Shown piece after piece: positions 35,831 through 46,379 of a stretch of DNA of 64,000 nucleotides. Location: contig JACDQD010000001.1 of the NCBI GenBank assembly GCA_019843655.1, positions 46,336,443 through 46,400,442 of the forward strand. The letters run 5' to 3'. A model generated the notes under the pieces. The model was not told where the DNA came from and did not search any database. It was given only the letters and a program-made list of their open reading frames with translations. Made by a program: the position numbers and the translations under genes. Position 1 is the first letter of the stretch. The number at the start of each line of letters is the position of its first letter. The stretch is from Lethocerus indicus (taxonomy: Eukaryota > Arthropoda > Insecta > Hemiptera > Belostomatidae).

Positions 35831-37150
35831 AAAAGAATCAGGAAAAAAGCAAATCGAGTATGATGTATGATGGAAATGAAGCCTTTAATTATACATTTCG
35901 AATATCTTTCTTGAATATTTACTGTTTTTTTTATTCGTTTTGTTTTGAAAGAAAGTGAAATGAAACTTCCAAGGTGCCGCATTTTCGAAATTTTACGAAA
36001 TTCGGTCTACCCTTTGTAGTAGCTGAATTAGCGCTTCTCTCTTAATTAGCCCCTTTTCCCCTTAATTAACGAGCCCCTTTCCCAAATTACTCCTTCAATA
36101 ATTCCTCATTTCAATGGTTTTTCACGATATCGCGTGTCAATCTTGCGTAGGGGCCGTTCTAATTCTCTATATCGTTCCAATAAGTACTCATTTCGATGTA
36201 CACCTCATTTGAGATTTGTCACGTCACAACTGCGTTATAAAACACCATTGTGCGTTAGAGTTTCAGCAGTAAGATGTTTCAGTTGTGTATTGTACTGATT
36301 CGAGCAATGAAATAAAGAGGTTGGTGACGATACACGAAGTTGTATTAGGAGTGTTGAAAACTGAAAAGAGGAAAAGAAAAGCCTGGGGAATGAGGCCTTA
36401 CGGCCCAGGAGTTTACACTCCGACCGACCCACGCCCCTAATCTCTGTTGACAAAAAAAACGAACCATAATGCTAGTGAAACGAAGTATCTCGCGACCCTT
36501 GACGGAGGTTGCCCGGGGATTAGAAAAAAAATTCTACTTTAAAACCGACAAAATAAAAACTGCGATTGCGGCCACTTGGCTGTGGTCCTCACCAAAATCC
36601 ACTATATATTCACGCTCTGTTAGCGTCACAATGTAGAAAAAAATGATTGTATTTAATGCTAAACATAGGAAAAAAAGGGTAATGCAATTTTAAACAATAC
36701 CCAAATTGGAGTGGTCTTTTAACCATTATTTGCCTTGTAAATTACATTCCAATTATTTTTATGAAAATATTTTTTATCGGTCAATTACTGGAAAAATCTA
36801 ATTAAGGGAAATGCTTCGAAAAAGTTTATTAATTAGCAACAACTATTATAATGAAATGTATCCAATTGACACACAAGTTTATTTTTATCAGGGTGATAAC
36901 GGTAACAACAAAGATACAACGATAGGTGAACAAATATCCGGAAAAATACTTAAAACTTCAAAATCTTTTAGTGAGCTTATTTTCCATACCGTCGCTTTGG
37001 TGTCCCACACGAAGCGAAGTTTTATCCTCTGCAAAGTTTGTTTTTGAAGAGTCTCTTGATAAACGAGAGGATTTACTAGTACTTAAGGGGTTTTCCAAAA
37101 AAAATGTGTTTTCCCTCTTTTTTATCGCCCCTGGAATGAAGTTCTCCTGA
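35831..37150. other. No recognised gene; repeat N copy 1
   Basis: CTAATTAAGGGAAATGCTTCGAAAAAGTTT-TTAATTAGCAACAACTA at 36798-36845 matches 37883-37925 (CTAATTAAGGGAAACTCGGAAAAGTTTTATAATTAACAAGAACTA). No gene is recognised. Confidence 0.45.
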
Positions 37151-37153
37151 TAT

Positions 37154-37535
37154 ATGCCCAAACGACTTTTGGAGTTTATTTTGACTCAACTACAAGGGTA
37201 TTTTACTAGGAACATAAACTGCCGCTCCACTGTTACTCTAACCAGACAACCACAGAACAACAACTTAAATATAGAGTTGGGGTATCAACCAAGCTTTCTA
37301 ACTCCTACAAATATCCAAACATTACAGTCGGTAATTGTTCTTAAAATCGAATGAACTTATGTTTCTGATTGCAAGCTCCTTTCCGATTTAAAAGTCGCTA
37401 TCGTGCACCAATTAGCGGCTTCCGGGTATAAATCCTTCCTTTCGAAACTATACCCTCATTCCGATCCTTTGATCTGACAGCTCTCCCCTCATCACATTCC
37501 TGAAACTCCCGAGCGCCGCCTTTAGAGGAAATTGT
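37154..37535 (+). pseudogene. Jockey-1 ORF2 C-terminus, plus strand, nearly frame-preserved
   Basis: This is the longest plus-strand Jockey-1 relic. In one frame it reads LGYQPSFLTPTNIQTLQSVI, matching the GIQLWG-AKPSN-IIQ-QS region. YVSDCKLLSDLKVAIVHQLA follows (WYVSN-TI--DLKIPFV), then SGYKSFLSKLYPHSDPLI and IPETPERRL. I see only three in-frame stops (after LKIE, after DPLI, after ERRL) and no clear frameshift before RKLSP. The upstream RT and endonuclease are missing. The preserved frame suggests a fairly young copy, or a slow indel rate. Confidence 0.75.
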
Positions 37536-37555
37536 CGCCTTAAAACAGGCTTAGT

Positions 37556-37862
37556 TGTGGGCAAGGTGGTAGTAATTGCTGCATATTAGTAAGAATTAGC
37601 GACAGTACCGCCAACGGACAAAGGAACTCTGCTCGGCAAGCGCAGGATACGCACGCGGAAATTCGCTCCCTCTGTCGGGACCCCCGGAACACAATCTCCC
37701 TCTCCATACTACATTATAACCTATAAAAGGACAAGGAAATAAATGAACAGACAGTTTTGGACTACACGCTGCTTATTTAGCCTGCGGTCGTACTCCGAAG
37801 CCAATTGCAGTCTTATTATTCTGTGATTAAACCCTTATTCGAGAGCTACATAACTTATAACA
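37556..37862 (+). mobile_element. Possible solo LTR
   Basis: A 307-bp segment begins TGTGGGCAAGG and ends ATAACA (TG...CA). It contains a TATAAAAG box (37722-37729), a transcribed-looking region beyond it and ATTAAA (37826-37831) as a possible polyadenylation signal. This is the layout of a Gypsy-type LTR. I see no clear target-site duplication and no second copy in the window, so it is a suggestion based on layout only. Confidence 0.3.
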
Positions 37863-37875
37863 TATATATTAAAGG

Positions 37876-39190
37876 AAAAAACTAATTAAGGGAAACTCGG
37901 AAAAGTTTTATAATTAACAAGAACTACGAAAATTAATTTTATGCGAGAGGCACCACAGATAGCTGTCCTTAATACCGGGTTGATAATAAACCTTGTTAGC
38001 GCACAGTTTCATTGTCAATCGGACCAATAGCTTTGCCGCCCTTCTATTGACAAAACCCGGCGATCATGCGTTGCGTGACTGTCGGTTAAATGGCCGGGCT
38101 GAAAGGGATTTAGTTACAGCTGCGTCTGTTCCGAGTTTCAGCCCCAAGCCCTTCCCAAGGGTTATTCCACCGCTTTTAGATGGCCGTCGGTGTATGCTGG
38201 TTTTTTTTATTTCCCCACCTATAAAAAATAAATGGACAAATACTGCTGCGAACCGTCATTGTCTTCGAGGTAGATTGGGCTCTTCTTGAGAGACAGTGAA
38301 AGTATTCATCTCAAGAGGGATGACGAACGAATGAGATGAATAGCGCTGGGCAATGCGCTGTTTATGTTTCATCCCGCCGAGAATTGTTTCATTTAATGCA
38401 TACCCCTTCCTATTTAAGGTTTCCACTTCTGGGACCGTCTCCAATTTTAGGTGCGGGAAGAATATTTACACTCTAAATATAATGTAACAACTAGAAATAG
38501 TTTTACAAAGCACAAATTAGCAAACTTTCCCGAGTCGAATTTGTCTGTCACATAAACTGATTTATGCGCGGAGGATTTTATTTGATAGATAGGTAATCTA
38601 TTATATTGACGAAAAGTCGAATGTGACAAAACTTCATGTTGCCGCCAAGAAATATTGACTTGAGTTCAGTTTCTCTTCACGATTTCCTAAACCTTTTCTC
38701 ACCAAGAATCGGGATCAGACTATAAGGTATTTTTCATTCCTCTCAATCTCCTTGTGTCTGTTATTTCCCTGCTAAACTGAACTTTCAGTCTTCGGCGCTT
38801 GCAAGTAACTTTCAGGCTGAGAATCGAAATTTATCAAATTTTGCAAGTACGAACCCGAAATCAGTGAACGTCGTTATTGCGTCGTTCTACTACCATTGGC
38901 GCAATAATGGACCGAACTACTAATAAAACATTAATAATAAAAAGAATTTACCGAATTTTTCTGACAATTCATAAGGGCATTAACACAAAAGATATTGTCG
39001 AGCAATTTCTTAGCAAAAATTAGTATTCGGATAAATTCGTTAGGTGATCCAGAAACAAATAAATATTAATTTTTTCTTTTATTTGTGTAGTGCAATTTGG
39101 TATAGAATAAATATATTAACTTATTAATAACTTAAATTACACAAATAAAATAATCGCTTTAATTACGCAACATTAATCGCCGATTTGATC
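37876..39190. other. No recognised gene; repeat N copy 2
   Basis: Repeat N copy 2 occupies 37876-37945. A 98-codon plus frame (37993-38289) has no recognised domain. The rest is AT-rich. Confidence 0.45.
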
Positions 39191-39194
39191 TTAC

Positions 39195-39400
39195 TCCAAA
39201 TCCGGTGTCGGCTTCTCGCCATCTTCGGTAGCGTATATCGTGTCTGCCCTGTCAGTCTGCACTGGCGGAATATCGCAAGAAAAATATTCCGAACCTTTCA
39301 GTTGGTGCAGAGGGTTGATTATTTATTGAACTCACTGCGATTTGCGCTTCAATTTCAATACAGGAAACGCTCGGTTAGTGGGGTCTTGTAAAAATGCGAA
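39195..39400 (-). pseudogene. Penelope-like element 3' end
   Basis: Right to left, a minus frame reads SANRSEFNK, one stop, then STLCTN. Its shape matches the REA-EI ... FN-(D/E)D ... W pattern at the end of GIY-YIG Penelope-like proteins. It then runs into the tail words GTGTCGGCTTCTCGCCATCTTCGGTAGC (plus strand) shared with 17.4, 42.8 and 59.3 kb. Several stops show it is dead. The family assignment rests on this pattern and on the similar layout at 59.3 kb. Confidence 0.5.
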
Positions 39401-40224
39401 GCCGAAACCGTAACTGCAGGATCGCGAAAATTCTATTTAAAGCGTGTTCATTAGGGGGCTTCCTTGCATTCGACAATAAATAAGGAGCTTTAATTGATAA
39501 TTGAGGAAAAATGTGTTCCGTCAACCGGCAAATCAGAGCGAATAGGATCCGGCAGCATTGCCTTGCGTCTGGCCCCAATCGCCGGCGACTTCGGAATACC
39601 CGTTTAATTAATAACGACCGGCTCCGCCCACTATTATATATTCCCCTCATGGGACGCCTGAGGTGTAAGAGCTCGCATTAACTCCACACTACATACAGAA
39701 TAATTGGACGCCACCGTATAACACTAAGCGTTTGCACCGTTTCACTCTATCCACTCACCTGTCTGCCGGCGATACTTATTTACAAATGTCTTCATTCCTT
39801 TAAAATTACACATTATTTTGTTTCTATACAATAACATTTGGACTATGGCCACCAATTTATATTATTTTTATTTTAATAATTCCAGAAAAAAACAACTGTA
39901 ATATTATAAAATTCGTAAGATTATTACGTTATGTAATAGTTTCTATATTTCTACAGACGCGTGTATATTATTTTTTAGATAACTGTTTGGGGGGCCTCGA
40001 GATTTTGGAATGCTTAATATTGGAGAATATGGCGAGAAGCCAAAACCGGTACCTTTGGCAATAAGTTCTTTGATGTAGGCATCATCATTTGCATCATTGG
40101 TTATATGTAACCAATCTATGAGTACATGTCATAAAGTTGCGTGACTGTAGACTACACAACGAAATCTGTCGAATAGGATCTTTTTTATTCCTAATTGTTT
40201 AAAATCGTCAAGCTCTGCTCTTAA
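39401..40224. other. No gene; short Penelope-like tail fragment
   Basis: At 40028-40060, ATGGCGAGAAGCCAAAACCGGT matches the GATGGCGAGCAGCCGAAACCGGT word of the Penelope-like tail in plus orientation. It lies about 0.8 kb from the minus-oriented copy at 39.2 kb. The rest is AT-rich. Confidence 0.45.
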
Positions 40225-40420
40225 TATACTTTCCTGATTACCATACCAACATTGTGAAAAATACGAGTATATATACATCTAACCATTCCTGTACATAAAT
40301 AAATGTAGAAAGGATCGTGGGCCGGCATTCCTGTATCAAACATATATATATGGACTACGATACCCTGTGTATATTTAAAGAAAAATAAAGTACTGTTAAT
40401 TATTGTATTATTATTATTAG
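40225..40420 (+). repeat. Composite repeat part K, inverted copy
   Basis: GATTACCATACCAACATTGTGAA, ATGTAGAAAGGATCG-GGGCCGGCA, GACTACGATACCCTGTGTATAT and AAAAATAAAGTACTG form the reverse complement of 44200-44345 in the same order. This part resembles the Jockey-2 UTR words next to the ORF at 63.3 kb. Confidence 0.65.
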
Positions 40421-40700
40421 AGTACTGTAAAGTGTTGTGAACTTGTAGAATGTAGATTGTAAATTATATATTGTAAATTGCTCTTTATATAATACTGTAA
40501 ATTATTGTATTATGATTAAAGTACTGTAAAGTATTGTAAATTCTGCATTGTAATTTGCAAATTGTAATTTATAGGTTGTAAAATGTAGATTATAACCTGT
40601 AGATTGTAAAGTCTATATTGTATATTGGATATTGCATATTGCAAATTGTATAAGGCATATTTTAAATTTTTTAATTGTAAATTGCTCTTTACATACTATT
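40421..40700. repeat. TGTAAATTG-type minisatellite
   Basis: Roughly 9-14 bp degenerate units built on TTGTAAATTG, TAGATTGTAAA and TACTGTAAA are repeated for about 280 bases. A longer duplication (GTAAATTGCTCTTTA-ATA) occurs near 40468 and 40676. The matching position of the inverted copy at 44116-44190 holds only about 75 bases, so the array looks like an expansion inside the composite repeat. Confidence 0.7.
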
Positions 40701-40734
40701 GCGTCTAATACAATTGAAACATTGGTTTGGCTCT

Positions 40735-40860
40735 TGCACAGAACCCGGGTTCGAACCCTTGCGGCGGAACGAAATTTCGTTAAATTTCGAATTGCTACAG
40801 GATAAAATAACTTTTTGTTAACGCCTCGAGGCCCGGAACCGCCTACGAGATTAATGGAAT
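40735..40860 (-). repeat. Composite repeat part L with tRNA-like arm
   Basis: Reverse complement: GGGCCTCGAGGCGTTAACAA, AAAGTTATTTTATCCTGTAG, CAATTCGAAATTTAACGAAA, then AAGGGTTCGAACCCGGG. The last word resembles a tRNA T-arm/B box. It matches 43995-44116 (plus). Both translate to GVNKKLFYPV-IRNL-KF, so the shared frame may be simple DNA identity. I see no A box, so a tRNA gene is not supported; a SINE or retroelement UTR is more likely. Confidence 0.6.
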
Positions 40861-42740
40861 TATTTCTTCCTCCAGAGCGTTCGAGTATAAAGATATTTCT
40901 GTTATAATTTACTTCTGTTTGCGTTATCAAATTGCCCTGTCGCTAAATATATTTTTTTTAAATTGCAGTCGTAACTAAAATAAAAATAGAAAGAAAAGGA
41001 CAGATGACTCTTGGAATCGTTTACGGCGTGTCATAATTTACTCTGGTCTGGAATAAACTACTCAATCGACTGTTCGCTCTCGTAATCGGCTAGCTCTGGG
41101 TGAAGTTTAATTTTCCGGCTCGAAGGGCGTGCCCTCCTGCTCGAGTACAGGGGAACTCTTGAGACGACCGCAAGGAAACAAACTTGAATGCGGTAAATAC
41201 AGGATTTGGTCCAACTCGTCCACTGTTTGCATCCTTGACCCCATCCGCGGTCTCCCTTTTATCGTCCTCTGTTGTCCCTCTCGGGCCATAAACATGCAAT
41301 AAACTCGGCCACGAGAGTCTTAACAATTTTCGATACATAAATAAAGTTTTGACTTAATTGAATCGACGACCGTGGCCGAAGAAAACAAGACGTTTCAACC
41401 AGTTTTTTTATTAATTTTTCCTTTTAACGCAGTTCAGAACCAGCGCTCCAAAAATTATCTCACAGGTGTCCTTAAATTTATATAGCTGTAATTTAAAGAT
41501 GCGTGAGTACTCTTTCTTGGGTAAATAAAAAAGAAATGTTAGCGGGTAAATTAGGTTTTTATTCGTCCAAGGAATTGAACTACGACCTACGACGCCAGTA
41601 GGATATAGTAGAGGGTTATATAAATGAAAATAAAACTACATTTTAATTATTTTGTTAACTAAAATGTAGGTTAACTACAGACTAAGTGTAATAAAGCCAT
41701 AGTATGAAGCTACCGATTCCTACTTTCCCTCTCGCTATAATGGTGTATTCCAGAAATAAGGGCCCTACATAAATATGCAAGAGATCGATTTGTCGCTATC
41801 GACATCGCTATCGAGAAAAATAACGGGATCATTTTTGTAGATAAATTTTATTCCTTTGGAATAGTTTTTTTTTAGGTCACTCTGTTCTGGTCAGCATATT
41901 CAAAGGCGAATATTGAAGATATCGCGCGAACAAAAATCGCCAAAACCGATTCCCGGGTTAATAAAAGGAAAAGAGAAAGTGAGAAATGTGCGGAGGGTTT
42001 GGAAAACATAGCGGTTCTCGTTCTATCAACCCTTTGCAGTTTAGCAAATTATGGACAGTTTATTATTCAGTTCATTCGCTATTCTGGTTGGCATGAGTGA
42101 AAGTTTCTCTCTCAATACTGCCTGACGACTGGTACTTTAACCTTCACGTCTAAACTAAGTTATTACACTTTGCCGCGGGTTTAATGTAGAATACCTGTTT
42201 TGGTAGGTTTCGTTTTTTCCTACGGTGTGAACTTTCCTTAGGATAAGTTCTTTTTTGTTAGTATTATGGCGATTCACCTGCATCACCTGCATTGTTAGTG
42301 CAAGTTTAAAAGGACTATTTAATAAGGCCTAATTAATAGTATACACTTTGCAGTATTCGCTGAACTATCCGGTAGCAATTAGCGGCAACGCCATTACTTT
42401 GATCGTCGCCAGAGCGAACATAGGAGCAAATACTGCGTTGTTAACAGACCGAATTTTCAATACACGATTCGACCTTTGTAAATTGCAAAATTGTAAATGT
42501 ACCGACTTCATCGTCGATAAAGGGCCGGCAGTGGGCAAAGCGGAACTTTTTTTGTGTGTTCCGGTTTTTTCCCGATTCGTTCCCGGTTTGAATTCACGTG
42601 GGGGGTTTGAAACGGCCCGTCCATCGGCCCCGGGCCTTGGAACGTTCGCAGCCCCCGGAACCGAACTCGGGTTGATTATTAATGCAGGTGACCGCTGTCA
42701 CGTGGCCAAGCGAGTAATATAAAATTATATATTGGTCTTT
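40861..42740. other. No recognised gene; a Jockey-1 3' terminus
   Basis: At 40958-40990, AAATTGCAGTCGTAACTAAAATAAAAAT matches the preserved 3' terminus of Jockey-1 (plus orientation). Overlapping minus frames at 41090-41338 and a plus frame of 124 codons at 42348-42722 have no recognised domain. A word near 42085 (GTGAAAGTTTCTCTCTCAATACTGCCTG) recurs at 58.45 kb. Confidence 0.45.
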
Positions 42741-42744
42741 TTCT

Positions 42745-42909
42745 GCGGTTTCGGCTGCTCGCCATCGTCAGTAGTCGTACCCTGGGACACTGGATGCTCG
42801 CGGGCGTCCCGTCTGCACGGTCGCCTCAGTTTTACCGTCTGAAGTGGCCGTGTCCCGCCGCCGTACTGACGGACGCTGCTACTGAAGATGGCGAGTGGCC
42901 GAAACCACT
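42745..42909. mobile_element. Penelope-like tail foldback, copy 1
   Basis: The left arm (42745-42777) GCGGTTTCGGCTGCTCGCCATCGTCAGTAG pairs with the right arm (42876-42908) CTACTGAAGATGGCGAGTGGCCGAAACCAC. The arms are imperfect inverted copies around a GC-rich centre of about 100 bases. Both arms are the Penelope-like tail, left in minus and right in plus orientation, matching the arrangement at 51.9 kb. Confidence 0.65.
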
Positions 42910-43795
42910 AACAGTAGTATAACGTGATATTTCAAAACTATTATCCGACGGTAAAAAAGTAATAATTAATTTTTTTTTATTGTCCTAGGCTCGGATCTTT
43001 AATTCTAAAGATTAAATCTAAAAGGCTGGCTTTCCGGCCATGACCCGGATTCATTTTTGTCGGTGTGTTCTTTGGCTCGACCGCTCATTAATTCTAAAGA
43101 TTAAATCTATTGATTAGGTAAGTGATACGAAAGCCGATTCTGCCACGGACGTTGTCCCCCTGCGAGGTTGCCTTCGCCTGGGTGAGGCACTTTGCCAGAC
43201 GGAGTGTCCTCGACGAGATGAGGGCGAGCGAATTGATTCGGACCGAGAGGTTAATCAACGAACCGACAGCCAGTCTTGAGAGCAAAGCTTGTACACACCC
43301 CGACCAGATGAGAGAATCAAATAAAAAAATGACACCCTGCAATATTTGAAGCACGTCAAGGCTGTAGTCTCCTAACCCAGTTCCCATCTCCGGAAAAATT
43401 GAACAGTTCGGCAGTAATGCCCCAACCGGAACTTCTATTATCGATATTGTCGGAACAAGGAAAACCCCGTCTGTTCAGTCTCAATTTCGGGGCAGACCCC
43501 CGGGTCTCTTTTACTTTATTACTTTTGCAGGTGCGCCTTCCTTTTGTCCTTCCCCCGGCCTCAGTCAAGCGGGAATTTCTCAGCTCTACCTTATTGAAAC
43601 TTCCGTCGTTAAATTTCAAGCGCCGCGGAATCGATAGCCTTTGAGTCTGATTACTTGGCCCTGATGCCTTTTCGGCCCGATGAAGAAAGGCCTTACTTCC
43701 CGGGAAGAAAGGGGGGGGGGAAAGAAGAAAAATATATTTTTGTCACTGTGCTGGGGTCCTCGGTGATCGGCCACCGATTACACCTAGATATAACA
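42910..43795. other. No recognised gene; short direct repeat
   Basis: TTAATTCTAAAGATTAAATCTA occurs at about 43000-43020 and again at about 43087-43108, about 88 bp apart. Overlapping frames on both strands at 43094-43387 and 43356-43644 have no recognised domain. Confidence 0.5.
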
Positions 43796-43799
43796 AATT

Positions 43800-43990
43800 A
43801 CAAACTTTTCTTTAAATAAACGTAGGATATCGTATACAATATAATAATGTTTTTGGTACAAACGATCCGACCATTCTATATTTATCTACACCAATGTTAG
43901 GTATAAATATACTTGAATTGTCACCGGACCTTAGTGACTAATCTGGACGCCTATTTCTTGGGCGATAGGACGGACCTAATAACTTCCCTG
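43800..43990 (+). repeat. Composite repeat part K, degraded copy
   Basis: AAATAAACGTAGGATATCGTATACAATATA, then ACAAACGATCCGACCATTCTATATT and ACACCAATGTTAGGTATAAATATA parallel the order at 44214-44320. It lies directly upstream of part L. Confidence 0.5.
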
Positions 43991-43994
43991 CTGG

Positions 43995-44116
43995 CCGATT
44001 ACGGGCCTGGAGGCGTAAATAAAAAGTTATTTTATCCAGTAGAAATTCGAAATTTAAGGAAATTTAAATCCACCGAAGGGTTGGAAACCCAGGTCCCGTG
44101 GAAGAAGCCATTGTGA
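43995..44116 (+). repeat. Composite repeat part L with tRNA-like arm
   Basis: Partner of 40735-40860: GGGCCTGGAGGCGTAAATAA, AAAGTTATTTTATCCAGTAG, AAATTCGAAATTTAAGG, AAGGGTTGGAAACCCAGG. The TTCGA core of the arm is mutated to TTGGA here. It lies between two K parts. Confidence 0.6.
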
Positions 44117-44189
44117 TAGATACAATATTACGCTAAGTGTAAGTCACGATCTACTTTTATAGATACTTTACAGGAATTTAAAAATAATA

Positions 44190-44390
44190 CAATAATTTGC
44201 AGTACTTTATTTTTAGTTATATATACATAGGGTATCGTAGACGGTATATAAATGTTTGCCGGTCGTCGATCCTTTCTACATTGGCCTACACGAATATTAG
44301 GCCTAGTTATACTAGCATTGTTCACAATGTTGGTATGGTAATAGAGAAAGTCACGATAATAAAAACTCGAGCACATAAATACAGACTAAC
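44190..44390 (-). repeat. Composite repeat part K / Jockey-2 UTR-like
   Basis: CAGTACTTTATTTTTAG, ATACATAGGGTATCGTAGACG, GATCCTTTCTACATTGG, CACAATGTTGGTATGGTAAT and AATAAAAACTCGAGCACATAAAT. The last two words also occur at 53.1 kb, and the last at 63.3 kb, where it follows the Jockey-2 stop codon. Confidence 0.6.
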
Positions 44391-44745
44391 TTGTCTTGGA
44401 AATCGCCGAGAATTAATTTTTCCAAATTTGTCCCTATAAAATTCGGCGACGATTAACGTTTCATTCTGGACAATTGTTGTGTTAATCGCTCGCATAAAAT
44501 GGAAGGAAAGACAAATGTTCGAGACAAACGTTCCTGGGGGTCTAATAACGTTCTGTCGGATGATAAAAAGCCAGAATTCCAACGGCGGCGATTTAAAATC
44601 CCCCGTCGGGAACGTATAAATCCGGTTGTTTCGTGGGGTGGGGGTGGTTACTGCGCTCAAAGGGGTTCGCCCCAATCGACGTCCGATTGCAACAAATTGG
44701 ATTGTTTTTAATTAAACTCATCTGCTGTGCGGGGTGTTACACTCC

Positions 44746-45480
44746 TGGATAAGGTCAAGCAAGGTCGGTCTCGTTCAGACCGTACAAACACCGGACTGAA
44801 AAACAGGTGCCGCATCTCTGGTGGTCGTTCCTTATACGGACTGACGCCTTCAGCGAGTTCGGGTCCGAAATGAGACGGTTAGCGCGACATTTTTTTTTAA
44901 CGCTCATTTACTTTACGAAGAGCATATTGAACGAAGAAATTTAAGACACCCCCCTCACTTAAATTTAGTCAGGCGTGGCTCCTTAATTTAGGAGGAATTA
45001 ATTTTTTTTATTCGAAAAGGTTCGTGGACACCATAAAAGATGGATACAAATTATAAAACAAATCGGAAATATTATAGTTTCATTACTTTTGGCCATTGTT
45101 ATTTAGTTACAATTTATATTATATCATCACTCCTCAACTCTTAAATAGGTCAAGTAAGGTCAGGCACGCTTAAAGTAATCTCGTTTCATCATTTTCATTT
45201 TATTCTATAGAGTTTGTGGACACCATAAAAAATTAATAAACGGCATAAAGAAATCAGAAATATACTATTTTCATTATTTTAAATTTGTTTATTTAGTTAT
45301 TATAGGACGCTATCGCCACTCCTCAATTTCAGTCTTCGATAAGGTCAAGTAAGGTCGCGCTCGCTTAGATTAACCCAGAATCCCCCGTTAATCCGTGTAA
45401 TCATTTTTCTTTCCTTCTAAAAGGTTCTTGGATACCGTAAAAATGAATGAACAGAAATATAATATTTTCATTATTTTAGG
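44746..45480. repeat. Tandem repeat, about 190-213 bp unit, about 3-4 units
   Basis: Landmarks recur in order: ACTCCT-, GGTCAAG(C/T)AAGGTC at about 44755, 45150 and 45343, GTGGACACCATAAAA at about 45023 and 45214 (GGATACCGTAAAA at 45427), then TTTCATTATTTT and TTTAGTTA. Spacings are about 191, 193 and 213 bases, with one double-length gap (395). Each unit carries AGGTCA-N4-AGGTC(A/G). No coding frame. It may be a short satellite array. Confidence 0.75.
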
Positions 45481-46195
45481 CTATTTTTGTTTAGTTACCA
45501 TTAAAATAATTTCTACACGAATCTGATCTTTTTGTTTATCAGAGGTTATTATGATTTGTTAAATGCCATTCCACTGTACTTAAAGTTTTGTGAAAGGCTG
45601 TTCCAAAAAAACCTAGTAATTTCTGCAAAACTAATTACACTTCTTTAAGTTAATATAAACTACTTAATAAGCTCAAGTGTCTTTAGCTGACTGCGAAGTA
45701 AGCTCTGTTAGCTAAATACTTCTAGACCTGCACTTAGGTCACACCATTATACCCTATTAATGATTGGGCATTAACGAAGTTTCACTGGTGTTTAAAACTT
45801 ATGTAAAGCAGCCTGTTCTAAAGTTTGTGAAATGGGAATTCCTCTGGGTCTTGAATTATAATAGCAAACCCAGATTATCCCAAAGTAGGCTTTTGGGACA
45901 GCCAGCAACAGAATAAACAGATAAAATTAAAGTATAAAAATAAAAATTTGAAATTATTTAGACCACATTCATCGCGTTCTAATAATAAGAGGAGGGTTAA
46001 TAAACGCCGTACTCATTGATTTTTTGTATACAAGAGAAACTTTTTAAAAATACCTTGTCACGTGATTCGGTAGTGTCGGGTTTCTCTCCGCGAATACTGA
46101 TCAACCATGATTGCCACAAAGGTTGGATACCGTTAATCCGTTAGGTTGGTAGCCGAAAGTCTGTTGATCTATATAGTTCTAAATTGGTATATTAT
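45481..46195. other. No recognised gene
   Basis: AT-rich. A short similar pair (AAAGTTTTGTGAAAGGCTGTTCC near 45582; TCTAAAGTTTGTGAAATGGGAATTCC near 45817) may be another degraded repeat. Confidence 0.45.
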
Positions 46196-46199
46196 AATT

Positions 46200-46375
46200 C
46201 ACCGATGGTCTAACCGGTCTCTAAAATACGCAAAAGACAGACTAAACACTTCTCTTCAGAAAGAGTACCAAGAGGAGCTAAAAACAATACTACACGTAGC
46301 AAAGAAGCAATATGGCAGCAGCCGAAACGGGTTTAGCAAAAGGCCGCGATGAGAGAAGATAAAATTACGGAAAGT
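46200..46375 (+). pseudogene. Penelope-like element fragment
   Basis: The plus frame reads AKDRLNTSLQKEYQEELKTI, then LHVAKKQ, resembling the R-L-----(F/Y)-(K/E)EL-TI--IA linker after the RT domain of Penelope-like proteins. It runs directly into ATGGCAGCAGCCGAAACGGGTTTAGCAAAAGGCC, the tail word of the same family (51.99 kb: GGCGAGCAGCCGAAACCGGTCTAGCAAAAGACC). The GIY-YIG region that should lie between them is missing, so this looks like an internal deletion. The identification is by pattern only. Confidence 0.45.
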
Positions 46376-46379
46376 CTAT

